From Methanolinea sp. (lineage in GTDB: Archaea > Halobacteriota > Methanomicrobia > Methanomicrobiales > Methanospirillaceae), in NCBI GenBank assembly GCA_025453675.1, contig JALOPW010000008.1:1-56055 (forward strand): DNA of 56,055 nucleotides, written 5' to 3'. Positions 1-8,229 of the stretch are shown here, in pieces. Each line of letters opens with the position of its first letter. Within the stretch, counting starts at the first letter, position 1. The position numbers and the translations under genes are program-made. The notes beneath the pieces are model-generated. The model was not told the DNA's origin and did not search any database. It was given only the letters and a program-made list of their open reading frames with translations.

Positions 1-525
1 TGCATGTTCGGCGATTGTCCCTTTCACAAAGCTCTTTATCTGCTCATAATGCTTCAGGGCCTCTTTCTGGGGGACCACGTCAATCTTGTTCTGGACGATC
101 ACTATCTTCTTGATGCCCACCAGTTCGAGCGCCATGAGATGCTCTTTTGTCTGGGGCTGCGGGCAGGTCTCATTCGCCGCAATCACCAGCATGGCCCCGT
201 CCATGAGGGCAGACCCCGAAAGCATGGTTGCCATGAGCGTCTCGTGGCCTGGCGCATCCACGAAGGATACCGAACGGAAAGGCACAGCCTTACCTCCGCA
301 TACCGGGCACTCCGGGTGGGTTCCGAATGCCTCCGGACCAGCACAGCGTTCGCAACGGTAGAATGTGGCATCAGCATATCCCAGACGGATCGAGATTCCC
401 CTCTTTATCTCCTCGCTATGCCTGTCTGTCCAGGACTCGGTGAGGCCATACACCAGTGTCGTCTTTCCATGGTCCACATGTCCGACCACGCCGATATTCA
501 CGCTGGGAATTGTCACATCATGCAA
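1..525 (-). CDS. translation initiation factor 2 subunit gamma (aIF2 gamma), N-terminal part
   Basis: This is the GTPase subunit of the factor that delivers initiator Met-tRNA to the archaeal ribosome. The gene runs off the left edge, so only the first 175 codons are present. The P-loop GHVDHGKTT lies near residue 15. A zinc knuckle follows (CERC then CPVC), as does the G3 motif DAPGH. The G4 motif reads QNKID. The reading frame opens with TTG at 525. That start is preferred because GAGGT sits 10 bases upstream and the resulting N-terminus, [12 protein letters not shown], looks like other archaeal gamma subunits. A GTG at 516 is the alternative. The identification is secure; only the start is uncertain. 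Confidence 0.95.
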   Translation of the reverse strand, partial: MHDVTIPSVNIGVVGHVDHGKTTLVYGLTESWTDRHSEEIKRGISIRLGYADATFYRCERCAGPEAFGTHPECPVCGGKAVPFRSVSFVDAPGHETLMATMLSGSALMDGAMLVIAANETCPQPQTKEHLMALELVGIKKIVIVQNKIDVVPQKEALKHYEQIKSFVKGTIAEHA

Positions 526-547
526 TGCCGATCAAACCTCTCTGATC

Positions 548-556
548 TATATAAAA
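548..556 (-). promoter_or_regulatory. TATA box of the aIF2 gamma gene
   Basis: On the minus strand this reads TTTTATATAG. Its centre is about 27 bases before the proposed TTG start, which would give a leaderless or nearly leaderless transcript. Confidence 0.5.
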
Positions 557-671
557 ACAATCCTACTTAATACCCTGTGAGCAGGGAGTTTTCACGGAAG
601 GTGCGGTTTTTTCGAAGAGCGAGACGTTTTAAAACCCTATCCTGCTGCCCGTGTGGCAATGCCATGGGTGA

Positions 672-1562
672 TCATGAATGTTCATCTGCCTCACATGGCA
701 GGCGCACCCTGGTGTAGCAGGGTGGATAGAAGAGCACGCCATCCTCTCTGAGCGGGTCCCGGATCACCACCTCCCTGCCTTCACGGCCCGATATGGTGAA
801 GTAAGAATAATACAAGAGTCTCCGGATCTCCGGGTCCCCCGAGTGCCTGTCGAGAAATGACGGCTCGACTCCTTCATACCTTTGGTATACCGTCACGTTC
901 ATGGATCTCTTCAGAAGACTGGTGCTATACACCTGGTATGAGTCCTGAAATTCACGAATCACCAGCCATTTCAGGGGGTTGATGGTAGGGATGGTCAGCC
1001 CCCGGTGATGCGTGGCCACAATTGCCTTCATGAGTACATGTGCCAGAATGAATGCCATGCCAAAGGAGGCATAGAGAGAGAGGGCAGAAATACCGATGTA
1101 ACCAGTGAGGAACATCAGGAGGAAGCCCACACTGGTTGCGAACAACACAAGGCTTGGCCCGGGAAAGATCCCGGCGGAAAATTTTTTTGAACTGACCGGA
1201 TACAGGATGGGTATACCGGGAAATGCCAGGGCATCCAGACCGATATGCGTCAGGGCCCCGGCCCAGGAGAACCCCAGGGCAAAGACCAGCATTGGAACAC
1301 CCGCATACCCCTGATCCGAAGAATAGAGCCATGCCCAGAACCCCAGCACTATACCGGTGGCGATCACAGTGGTACCAAGAATGCTGTGGGTGAATCCTCC
1401 GTGGGTAAAGATGAAGAGCCGGGGATCACGGTCAGAAATCCATTTCAGGAATATATCGCTGTCGGGGAGAACCGCCCCCAGCACCGCGAAGAGAACCGGG
1501 CCGCCCGGGCAGAGGGTATGAGAGAGCAGTACTGCAACCAGTCCATGGGTGATACTATCCAC
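672..1562 (-). CDS. membrane-bound metal-dependent hydrolase, DUF457/YdjM-like family
   Basis: The protein has 296 residues and starts with MDSITHGLVAVLL, the typical N-terminus of the DUF457 family of integral membrane proteins. This family carries an early His pair and an HGGxTHS motif (here HGGFTHSIL, about residue 54). Several hydrophobic segments follow to about residue 190. The C-terminal 100 residues are hydrophilic and probably cytoplasmic. The start is GTG at 1562, preceded by GGAGAGG at a normal distance. The family is annotated as hydrolase by similarity, and the actual substrate is unknown. The phosphatase gene upstream is on the same strand, 74 bases away. Confidence 0.75.
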   Translation of the reverse strand: MDSITHGLVAVLLSHTLCPGGPVLFAVLGAVLPDSDIFLKWISDRDPRLFIFTHGGFTHSILGTTVIATGIVLGFWAWLYSSDQGYAGVPMLVFALGFSWAGALTHIGLDALAFPGIPILYPVSSKKFSAGIFPGPSLVLFATSVGFLLMFLTGYIGISALSLYASFGMAFILAHVLMKAIVATHHRGLTIPTINPLKWLVIREFQDSYQVYSTSLLKRSMNVTVYQRYEGVEPSFLDRHSGDPEIRRLLYYSYFTISGREGREVVIRDPLREDGVLFYPPCYTRVRLPCEADEHS

Positions 1563-1636
1563 AATTTCCTCTCCTGTGCACAGGGAAGGAGAACCGGATG
1601 ATCATGCCCTTCACCACACTCCGGGAAGAATACTGT

Positions 1637-2296
1637 TCATGGACCCGGCTGCCTTACCAGCACCACGGTGAGGTTGTCATCGCTCCCGTTCTGGAACGAT
1701 TCGTATACCATCTTCCGGCAGGCACCCTCCAGGTCATCACCCCTCTCACTGATGATCTCCCGGATGCGGGCGTTTTCCAGGAAATCCCCGATACCATCCG
1801 AACAGAGGACCAGAAACCCTGGCGGAAGAGCCGCCTCGTGCATCCCGGCCCCGGGATCATAGAGGTCAAAACTCCGTGAGTCTTCCGTTGACTCCATACC
1901 ATTCCTTTGAACAGGGTCCCGGGGCATAAAAAATACTTTCCGATGACCCGGACTGCTCACCACACACTCCCCCCCCGGCCGCACCACCGCAAGTGTCATT
2001 GCCACTGCCGGGGGATCACTCCCTGGATTTGACTGCTGAGAGATGAAGAGGGCCTCATCTGCCTGTATCAGGAAAGCCTCCACTATTTCCGCGAGGGTTC
2101 CGCTGCACTCAATTCCCTCAACGCACAGTGCGTGAATGGCCACTTCGGCTGCACTTGGTCCCTCCACCGGCCCACCCAGCCCTTCCGCCACTGCGAAGAG
2201 GTAAATGCCACACACCTCCCTGGCAAGGCAGGCATCCTCGTTCCTCTCCCGGAGACCTTTCTCAGTAAATGCACAATACTCAAATGGGGACATCAC
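1637..2296 (-). CDS. PP2C-family serine/threonine phosphatase, divergent
   Basis: The 219-residue protein follows the PP2C (PPM) fold order. GLRERNEDA is near residue 14, VAEGLGG near residue 36, CSDGIGD near residue 160 and SDDNLTVVLV near residue 204. These sites hold the acidic residues that bind the two catalytic metals in this family. Two motifs differ from the consensus. The usual VADGxGG has Glu in place of Asp, and the usual GDSR is replaced by GHRK. The enzyme may therefore be weakly active or use a changed metal site. GTG at 2296 and ATG at 2293 are adjacent possible starts. A TATA box (2324-2334) lies about 32 bases before them. Confidence 0.8.
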   Translation of the reverse strand: MMSPFEYCAFTEKGLRERNEDACLAREVCGIYLFAVAEGLGGPVEGPSAAEVAIHALCVEGIECSGTLAEIVEAFLIQADEALFISQQSNPGSDPPAVAMTLAVVRPGGECVVSSPGHRKVFFMPRDPVQRNGMESTEDSRSFDLYDPGAGMHEAALPPGFLVLCSDGIGDFLENARIREIISERGDDLEGACRKMVYESFQNGSDDNLTVVLVRQPGP

Positions 2297-2323
2297 GTGT
2301 ATTCCACAGGATAGGTGTGGGTG

Positions 2324-2334
2324 CCTATAAAATT
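2324..2334 (-). promoter_or_regulatory. TATA box of the PP2C-like gene
   Basis: On the minus strand this reads AATTTTATAGG, about 32-35 bases before the GTG/ATG start pair. A nearly leaderless transcript is expected. Confidence 0.45.
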
Positions 2335-2434
2335 ACTGAAAGAACCCACTGACTGCGTATTCATGAGGGAGGGTAAGAGGTTCTGGTAGCACTATGTATC
2401 ACTATATCCGGATAATTTTCCGAAGTTTTAATTA

Positions 2435-2444
2435 CTTATATATA
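2435..2444 (+). promoter_or_regulatory. TATA box of nikR
   Basis: The sequence CTTATATATA precedes the regulator gene. It contains the most upstream in-frame ATG (2444), so that ATG cannot lie within the transcript. The expected transcription start is near 2465, which favours the ATG at 2474. Confidence 0.5.
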
Positions 2445-2473
2445 TGAGATACCAGATGAGTAGGATACAGACC

Positions 2474-2896
2474 ATGACTATTGATACCGAACTCTCCAGG
2501 ATAGGAATCTCACTTCCCAAAAATCTCCTCGACAAATTCGACGAAATCATCAACTATCGAGGGTATTCATCGCGATCAGAGGGTATCCGGGATGCTATCC
2601 GCAACTACATCACGTATTATAAATGGATGTCCGATGTGAAAGGGGAACGCCAGGGCGTGATAACCATGATCTATGACCACGAACAGCGGAACCTCCTGGC
2701 CACGCTCACCGATATCCAGCACGAATTCATGGGTATCATTCAGGCCTCGCTCCACTCTCACGTGACTCACGACAGGTGCCTGGAAGTGGTGCTGGTGAGG
2801 GGAGACGGATCAGAACTCAAGACCCTGGCCGAGCGCCTCATGTCCCAAAAAGGGGTTGAATCGGTGAAACTCACCACCATCCCTGTGACAGATTAA
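2474..2896 (+). CDS. nikR: nickel-responsive transcriptional regulator NikR
   Basis: This is a ribbon-helix-helix regulator of 140 residues with a C-terminal ACT-like nickel-binding domain. It senses Ni(II) and controls nickel uptake or use, which matters in methanogens for coenzyme F430 and hydrogenases. The N-terminal strand and helices read ELSRIGISLPKNLLDKFDE. The C-terminal half carries the nickel ligand region with HSHVTHDRCLE (about residues 88-98), which matches the family's His, His and Cys ligands. In-frame ATGs also exist at 2444 and 2456, but the TATA box position argues for 2474, and the length then fits the family. The last 4 bases overlap the end of the convergent DUF2098 gene. 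Confidence 0.9.
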   Translation: MTIDTELSRIGISLPKNLLDKFDEIINYRGYSSRSEGIRDAIRNYITYYKWMSDVKGERQGVITMIYDHEQRNLLATLTDIQHEFMGIIQASLHSHVTHDRCLEVVLVRGDGSELKTLAERLMSQKGVESVKLTTIPVTD

Positions 2897-3186
2897 CCTC
2901 CGCCCTCGCAGCTCTGGTCTGTATGGGATATAGCCTCCTGAAATCCCGTCCCTGATAAGAACTCTCGTTCTTTTTTCAACTGATCCATGCGGTCATCCCT
3001 GGCAGCCCTGGACCTTTCACCCAAATCCCCAGCCGGGACCAGTTGATCGACGCGATAGAAGAGGTGAGTGGAGTCCAGTTCCGCAAATGACTCCCCCTTT
3101 TCCGTCTTTTTGGCGACCACGCGCCCTGTAGTCCCGGTCCGGGGATAACGAACCCGCATCCCTACCTCCACATTTTCAGCCTGCAT
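2893..3186 (-). CDS. DUF2098 family protein
   Basis: This 97-residue protein starts with MQAENVEVGMRVRYPRTGTTGRVV, which fits DUF2098, a small family found in methanogens. The first 55 residues look like a small beta-barrel. The rest is charged and probably helical. No function is known. The gene converges on nikR with a 4-base overlap of the 3' ends. Confidence 0.75.
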   Translation of the reverse strand: MQAENVEVGMRVRYPRTGTTGRVVAKKTEKGESFAELDSTHLFYRVDQLVPAGDLGERSRAARDDRMDQLKKEREFLSGTGFQEAISHTDQSCEGGG

Positions 3187-3209
3187 ACACCAACTCCCGC
3201 GCTTGGAAA

Positions 3210-3217
3210 CTATAAAA
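3210..3217 (+). promoter_or_regulatory. TATA box of the ycaO gene
   Basis: CTATAAAAG is centred about 28 bases before the ATG at 3242, so a leaderless transcript is expected. A short inverted repeat, CCCGG-CTTA-CCGGG, lies between the box and the start codon. Confidence 0.55.
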
Positions 3218-3241
3218 GTGTTCCCGGCTTACCGGGTATAG

Positions 3242-4417
3242 ATGGACAGCGAACTGAACCGGGTGGAGAAGCGCTTTTTTTATGGGACTCACCGCATATG
3301 TGCACCGAAAGAGACCGCAAAGAGAGCCCGGCCCCTGATGAAATCCATCGGGGCCGGCCCGGTCAGGGAGATCACCGGGAACGACCGGGTTGGAATTCCC
3401 TGCTGCACTACCTCGCGATCCCGGACCCCCCGGGGAGGGTCAAAGGTTCACCCGGGGATGGGGCTGGATCTCCCCCTGGCCAGGGTCTCTGCCATGATGG
3501 CCGCCATAGAACGATACTCGGGTGAATATCATGAGGACCACATGGAATTTGCCGGGTACGAAGATTTGGGTGTTGCCAGGGCAATTGACCCGGAGACCCT
3601 GATTCTTCCGCGGCCGCTTGAAAGGGGCGAAAAGTTGCACTGGACCCCGGGGGTGGACATCATGAACAAAGAACAGGTCATGGTCCCGAGCAATGCGGTC
3701 TTTTTTCCTTACGATACCCTCGGGATGACCATGCCCCTCTTTCAGAGTGATCCGGCAGGACTGGCCAGCGGGAATGTGCGTGAAGAGGCCATCCTTCATG
3801 GCCTCCTGGAACTGCTGGAGCGTGATGCAATGAGTCGGGCAGAACGCCAGAAGGATATGGGAAGGAGACTGGTGATAGATACTGATGGGCCTGCACGAGC
3901 ACTCCTGGATCAGTTCACCTCTGCCGGAGTGGCCATCCATCTCTGGCTCCTGCGGGGACGAAGCAGGATCCCGGTGATCGCTGCTGCCGCTGATGACCAG
4001 GTCACCAGGGACCCTGCACTCCTGATGATGGGTTCAGGGTGCCATCCGGACCCGGATATTGCCGCGGTCCGTGCACTCACCGAGTTGGCATTCAACCGGG
4101 CCGCATATCTCAGGGACGGCATCTCTTCCGCCAGCCGGGAGATGCTCCTCTCCAGGGCTGGATATGAGCGCATGAAGCGCATCAACCGTGAATGGTTCGT
4201 CGAGGCCCCGGAGATACCGCTGTCAGGGCTTGACGACGTGAGCGCCCCGTGGATAGACGAAGACATCTTCCTCATAGTCGACGAATTGAGCGCTACCGTG
4301 GAGAGGGTGTGCGTAGTTGACCTTTCCCGCACAACGGTCCCGGTTGTCCGGGTAATCGTCCCTGGCCTCGAGGTCTCTCACCTCCACAAAAACCGGAGGG
4401 CAAGAAAAGCCGAGTGA
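3242..4417 (+). CDS. ycaO: YcaO-family protein, methanogenesis marker 1 (probable McrA thioglycine-forming cyclodehydratase component)
   Basis: The 391-residue protein matches the methanogen YcaO group. Motifs include GMGLDLPLARVSAMMAAIERYSGE near residue 73 and EAILHGLLELLERDA near residue 180, where the acidic residues bind Mg-ATP in YcaO enzymes. The C-terminus reads VPVVRVIVPGLE. In methanogens this protein, usually with TfuA, is known to thioamidate a glycine in the alpha subunit of methyl-coenzyme M reductase. No TfuA gene is visible nearby, so the partner must be encoded elsewhere or be absent. The gene stands alone on its strand, divergent from DUF2098 and convergent with the HDAC-like gene. 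Confidence 0.88.
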   Translation: MDSELNRVEKRFFYGTHRICAPKETAKRARPLMKSIGAGPVREITGNDRVGIPCCTTSRSRTPRGGSKVHPGMGLDLPLARVSAMMAAIERYSGEYHEDHMEFAGYEDLGVARAIDPETLILPRPLERGEKLHWTPGVDIMNKEQVMVPSNAVFFPYDTLGMTMPLFQSDPAGLASGNVREEAILHGLLELLERDAMSRAERQKDMGRRLVIDTDGPARALLDQFTSAGVAIHLWLLRGRSRIPVIAAAADDQVTRDPALLMMGSGCHPDPDIAAVRALTELAFNRAAYLRDGISSASREMLLSRAGYERMKRINREWFVEAPEIPLSGLDDVSAPWIDEDIFLIVDELSATVERVCVVDLSRTTVPVVRVIVPGLEVSHLHKNRRARKAE

Positions 4418-4443
4418 TGCTGCGCAGACCGTCCGACGCCTGT

Positions 4444-5424
4444 TCATATCATCACTCTCTTGAGGAGCCGGGCAATTCTGCGGGTGCTTTCCCTCGCCTG
4501 CACCTCCGGTAGCACCGGGGATCTCTCCTCCTTCAGTGCTTCCAGGATATGAGCGATTGCAATACCCAGTGAGGGGCCGTACCCCCCCTCCAGGACCAGT
4601 GCCAGGGGCCCGGGGCTTGCGTCCCTGATGATCGCGGTCAGTAATCCGAAATCTTCCGGAGAGAGTCTCATCCCCCCCTTGGGATCATCATCCAGCGGAT
4701 CCTGCCCTGCTGATATGATCACCACATCGGGATGGAAATGCGACAGGGCTTCTGCGAACACCTCCCTGAAGATAAGGGCATAATCGCCTGCCCCTGCACC
4801 GGCCGGGAGCGGGGCGTTCAGGTTGAACCCTCTCCCCCGCCCCTCACCGATCTCGTCGACCCACCCACTCCAGGGGAATACATTCTGCTGGTGAATGGAG
4901 CAGAAAAGGACCCTGTCGCTCTCGTAAAATATCTTCTGGGTGCCATTTCCATGGTGGAGGTCCCAGTCCACGATGGCGACCCGGTCAACGCGCTCAAGTG
5001 CCCATGCCGCTGCCACTGCTGCATTGTTGAAGAGGCAGAATCCCATGGCCTTGTCAGGCTCGGCATGGTGGCCGGGGGGGCGGATCAGGGCAAAACAGTG
5101 CTCCCCTTCGAGCGCCAGGCGGGTTGCTGCAATCGATGAACCGGCAGCGAGAAGTGCCACCTGGTAAGAATCCTCGGTGATGTAAGTATCCATGTCCAGG
5201 TAACGCCTGCCACCATACCCGCACAACTCTTCGATCATCCGGATATGCCGTGGGTGGTGCACCCGTGCCAGGTCATCGAAGGTGGCCTCCTCCACGGGTC
5301 TTGTGGGGTAGTCCGGCGGGATGCATTCGAGTGCCCGGGTCAGGCGCCGGCTGTTCTCATCGTGCCAGCCCAGGTCATGACGGGTGAATTCCTCTCCAAA
5401 AATGACAGAGCACCTGGGTGCCAT
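4444..5424 (-). CDS. histone deacetylase superfamily protein (AcuC/acetylpolyamine amidohydrolase-like)
   Basis: This 326-residue arginase-fold deacylase has the family signatures in order: RPPGHHAEPD (general-base His pair, about residue 114), the zinc-ligand motif DWDLHHGNGT (about 152), SAGQDPLDDDP in the position of the usual GFDAH..DP (about 240), and EGGYG near the C-terminus holding the catalytic Tyr. Zinc ligands and catalytic residues therefore appear intact. The substrate cannot be read from the sequence; family members remove acetyl groups from lysine, polyamines or other small amides. Its ATG directly follows the TGA of aglB with no gap, so translation is probably coupled to the oligosaccharyltransferase gene. 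Confidence 0.88.
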   Translation of the reverse strand: MAPRCSVIFGEEFTRHDLGWHDENSRRLTRALECIPPDYPTRPVEEATFDDLARVHHPRHIRMIEELCGYGGRRYLDMDTYITEDSYQVALLAAGSSIAATRLALEGEHCFALIRPPGHHAEPDKAMGFCLFNNAAVAAAWALERVDRVAIVDWDLHHGNGTQKIFYESDRVLFCSIHQQNVFPWSGWVDEIGEGRGRGFNLNAPLPAGAGAGDYALIFREVFAEALSHFHPDVVIISAGQDPLDDDPKGGMRLSPEDFGLLTAIIRDASPGPLALVLEGGYGPSLGIAIAHILEALKEERSPVLPEVQARESTRRIARLLKRVMI

Positions 5425-7998
5425 TCACCCGACCTGCAATCCCTGCATGACCGCCTCCTCGGAGACGTCGAACTCCTGGCCAGTCCCCTCGATGCGGTAT
5501 CTGCCTATAGCCTTCACTTCAGAAGATGAGCCGGTGGTAGCATAGGGCACGATGAATTCCCCGCCTGTGCTGGCCTGCCGGTACGTGAATATTCTCCCGG
5601 TATTGGTGACCACGTCCAGTGCAATGACCCCCGTCCCCCGAATCCTTGCTCCCGGCACATATTCAAAGACCTTCACATACTTGATGTCAGGGGGAGACTG
5701 GGGCATGACGTTCGTGGGGGATTCGTGGACAAGGCGGTAATGCCTGAGCGCAGGTATGGGGTCCAGGGGGATGAGGAGGCCGGGGGAGAGTACCAGCGCC
5801 CGGGTCCCTGGCATGGCCTTCTGGTTGTAGGCCTCAGCCGCCGCCCTTGCCTCCGGGACATTCATGACCTGTGCCATGGTCGCCACCGGGAGTGAAGACC
5901 TCCGCTCATCGACCTCTATGTAATAGGCCTGGCCCGGCTCAGCCATGGAGCCGTCAAAGTTGTGGAACCTGGATATCATGGTCCGGAAATACGGTGCATC
6001 ATACAGGGTGACGGCGCCATACGTCTCAGGCTGGTTTGTTTCAGGGGCCAGTATGGTCTTCACATACGGTGCCTGCCCTGCACTGGAGTTGTACCAGGTG
6101 GCCATGGCCCAGAACTTCCCGGTATCCATCTCGATATCCGTCATCACGTACCTGACCCCGAGGGTGTCTGCTATCGCGGTGTTCCTCTCCTCGGTCTCGG
6201 CCAGGAAGAACGTGGCAGCCCCGTTCTCGCCCGCCACCCCAGACTGGAAGGGGTTGGCATTCGGGATCCGCTTAGAGATGTAGGTGATCATGTGGCCGTA
6301 GTCCCACCATGACATCACCCCGTAGGACTGTTCAGGGTACTGAAATGCCCCGCCATCATAAATCCGGTAATAGTCAATCCCGGGGTCGGGCGTGTGGGTA
6401 CCCAGCCAGTCCAGGGACTCCCGCCAGTCCTGGTTCATGCGGATACCCCCTGATGAGGACACCTGGTATTCGTAGGAGACCTGTAAGTACGCGAAGGCCA
6501 CAGCCAGGATCAGTACCAGGACCACCGCTCCCAGGTGGAGGGGGTTCACTTTTTTTCCTGAAGATACCACTTTCTGCGGCTTTTTTTCCTTCTGCTTCCC
6601 CTTTGGGGGGGCAGCAACCCCTGCGGCATCTCCCTTCCCCCTACCACCGGAGAGCACGCCGAAGAGATCCCTTCCGCCCCATTCGAGGACCACTCCCACG
6701 AAGAGGCCTGAGAGCAGTGCCAGGGGCACGGCAAAGTAATACTCGTAGCGGATGTGTTGCCAGGTAGAATAGACTACCAGAAGGACCCATATCAGGACAA
6801 AGAGGTGCTCTTCCCTCTTCTGCCTCCACAGGGTGTAGCAGAGGGCGGCACCCCCCACTGCCATCAGAATAAGCCCGATGCTGAAGTTATTCCATGCCTC
6901 GGCCACCGTCCAGGAGCGGGCCTCCTGGATGGTGAGATAGAGTGGGTTCTGGCCGAAAAATTGGGAGATACTGGCCGTGAAAGTGGAAAAAACATCCGGG
7001 ATTGTCACTGCAAAAGCTGCCATGAGGATCACGACCAGTCCTGCCAGGGCCCCCGCGTACTGGATTGGTCCCCTCTTCTCAAAAACCCTGGAGAACAGGA
7101 AGAGGATTGCAGTGGCCGCGATGATGAAGAGATATGCAAGGGGATGGCCCAGGGTATAATAATCGAACTGGAGCCCCTCCTTGTGCACGCCAAAGAGAAG
7201 GAAGCTTGCAGCCGCTATCCCGAATGTCACGGTGTTGATGAGGAAGAGTGAATCATCCTTTATTCCCCGGAGAAAATGCCAGATGCACTGGAAGAAAGTG
7301 AAGATCGCCACTACCAGGGCGAAGAGGACCATGGTAGGCATCACCAGGAGACCCAGCACATAGGTGACCCCGCAGGCCACGGAGATGAGGAGCGGGGTCT
7401 GCAGCGTCTCCATGCGGGAGAGATCCACCGGGTGCTCCCTCGTGTACACAAGGGCCCATACGTAGCAGAGACCAAAGACCGTGCTGAAGAGCACTTCTGC
7501 GATATGGTGATCCAGGTATCCGTATAAGGAACGGAAGAAGAACTGCCCGCCAATGGCCGCGATGAAGAAGGCAGAGAAGAGGCCGGTAGTGGTGTCCGAG
7601 ATCTTTTTCCCCAGGAGATACATCACCGGGACCATCAGCGCAGCCATGATCGGGGGGATGAGAAGGGCAAGGGAGATGATCTCCGGCCTGGTGGTGGCCC
7701 CGGTGAGAAGACAGAGCCCGGAGATGATCCAGATGAAGAGCGGCCCCCAGTGGATAATCTGCCCAAAGGGATACAGGGTCATGGCCTCGAACCAGTTGTA
7801 GTTCGGGAAATTCACATTCATCTGCTCGATCTGCCGCAGATTATAGAGGGGATCATCACTTCCCACAAGGTTCAGGATATCTGTGGATCCGAGGGTTGCT
7901 GCAGGGAGCATCCGTATCCATATCATGAAAAGGGCGATTACGGCCAGAAAAATGATGATCAGGTACTTTTTGTAGTGCATAAAACCGGGCGCTTCCAT
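5425..7998 (-). CDS. aglB: oligosaccharyltransferase AglB (STT3 family)
   Basis: This 857-residue integral membrane enzyme transfers lipid-linked glycan to Asn in secreted proteins. After the first membrane segment comes the external acidic motif region GSDDPLYNLRQIEQ (about residue 45), which contributes to metal and sugar binding. LDHHIAEVLFST, about residue 165, is the second acidic loop. Around a dozen hydrophobic segments run to about residue 440. A Lys-rich cytoplasmic stretch (KGKQKEKKPQK) and one more membrane segment precede the soluble domain, which carries the hallmark WWDYG followed by HMITYISKR. The start may be 7998 or the ATG at 7980 (MHYKKYL). It is the membrane end point of the amino-sugar and glycosyltransferase genes upstream. 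Confidence 0.95.
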   Translation of the reverse strand: MEAPGFMHYKKYLIIIFLAVIALFMIWIRMLPAATLGSTDILNLVGSDDPLYNLRQIEQMNVNFPNYNWFEAMTLYPFGQIIHWGPLFIWIISGLCLLTGATTRPEIISLALLIPPIMAALMVPVMYLLGKKISDTTTGLFSAFFIAAIGGQFFFRSLYGYLDHHIAEVLFSTVFGLCYVWALVYTREHPVDLSRMETLQTPLLISVACGVTYVLGLLVMPTMVLFALVVAIFTFFQCIWHFLRGIKDDSLFLINTVTFGIAAASFLLFGVHKEGLQFDYYTLGHPLAYLFIIAATAILFLFSRVFEKRGPIQYAGALAGLVVILMAAFAVTIPDVFSTFTASISQFFGQNPLYLTIQEARSWTVAEAWNNFSIGLILMAVGGAALCYTLWRQKREEHLFVLIWVLLVVYSTWQHIRYEYYFAVPLALLSGLFVGVVLEWGGRDLFGVLSGGRGKGDAAGVAAPPKGKQKEKKPQKVVSSGKKVNPLHLGAVVLVLILAVAFAYLQVSYEYQVSSSGGIRMNQDWRESLDWLGTHTPDPGIDYYRIYDGGAFQYPEQSYGVMSWWDYGHMITYISKRIPNANPFQSGVAGENGAATFFLAETEERNTAIADTLGVRYVMTDIEMDTGKFWAMATWYNSSAGQAPYVKTILAPETNQPETYGAVTLYDAPYFRTMISRFHNFDGSMAEPGQAYYIEVDERRSSLPVATMAQVMNVPEARAAAEAYNQKAMPGTRALVLSPGLLIPLDPIPALRHYRLVHESPTNVMPQSPPDIKYVKVFEYVPGARIRGTGVIALDVVTNTGRIFTYRQASTGGEFIVPYATTGSSSEVKAIGRYRIEGTGQEFDVSEEAVMQGLQVG

Positions 7999-8101
7999 AG
8001 TCTAGGGTTCCCTTCCTCTTTAGCACATGTTGGAACCCTTCTATTTTAATTCTTTGGGATTCTTCAAAATCCAGGCATTTTAGGGATATTTGGCCCGGAG
8101 A

Positions 8102-8119
8102 GAAGGATTTTTATCCTTC
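8102..8119. repeat. inverted repeat between glycosyltransferase and aglB
   Basis: GAAGGAT and ATCCTTC flank a TTTT loop, giving a perfect 7-bp stem. It sits in the 231-base gap between the end of the GT4 gene and the aglB start. It could be a terminator or processing site for the upstream genes; the rest of the gap is AT-rich and may hold an aglB promoter (TTAAAATA-like on the minus strand near 8045). Confidence 0.35.
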
Positions 8120-8229
8120 ACCCCCGGAGCATACCAGGAGATCTTACCTGGAGGGCAATACTCTCCCTTTTGCTGCCAGGATCCCCGCAGTGTTCTCTTA
8201 TGAAGGACCCGTGGAGATCCCGGGCTGGG

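Noticed and set aside
3242-4417. RiPP (bacteriocin) biosynthesis cluster around YcaO
   Set aside because: No precursor peptide, dehydrogenase or transporter is next to it, and the protein is of the methanogen type.
6309-6767. Plus-strand frames across aglB and the glm genes
   Set aside because: They are antisense shadows of well-supported genes, with low-complexity translations.
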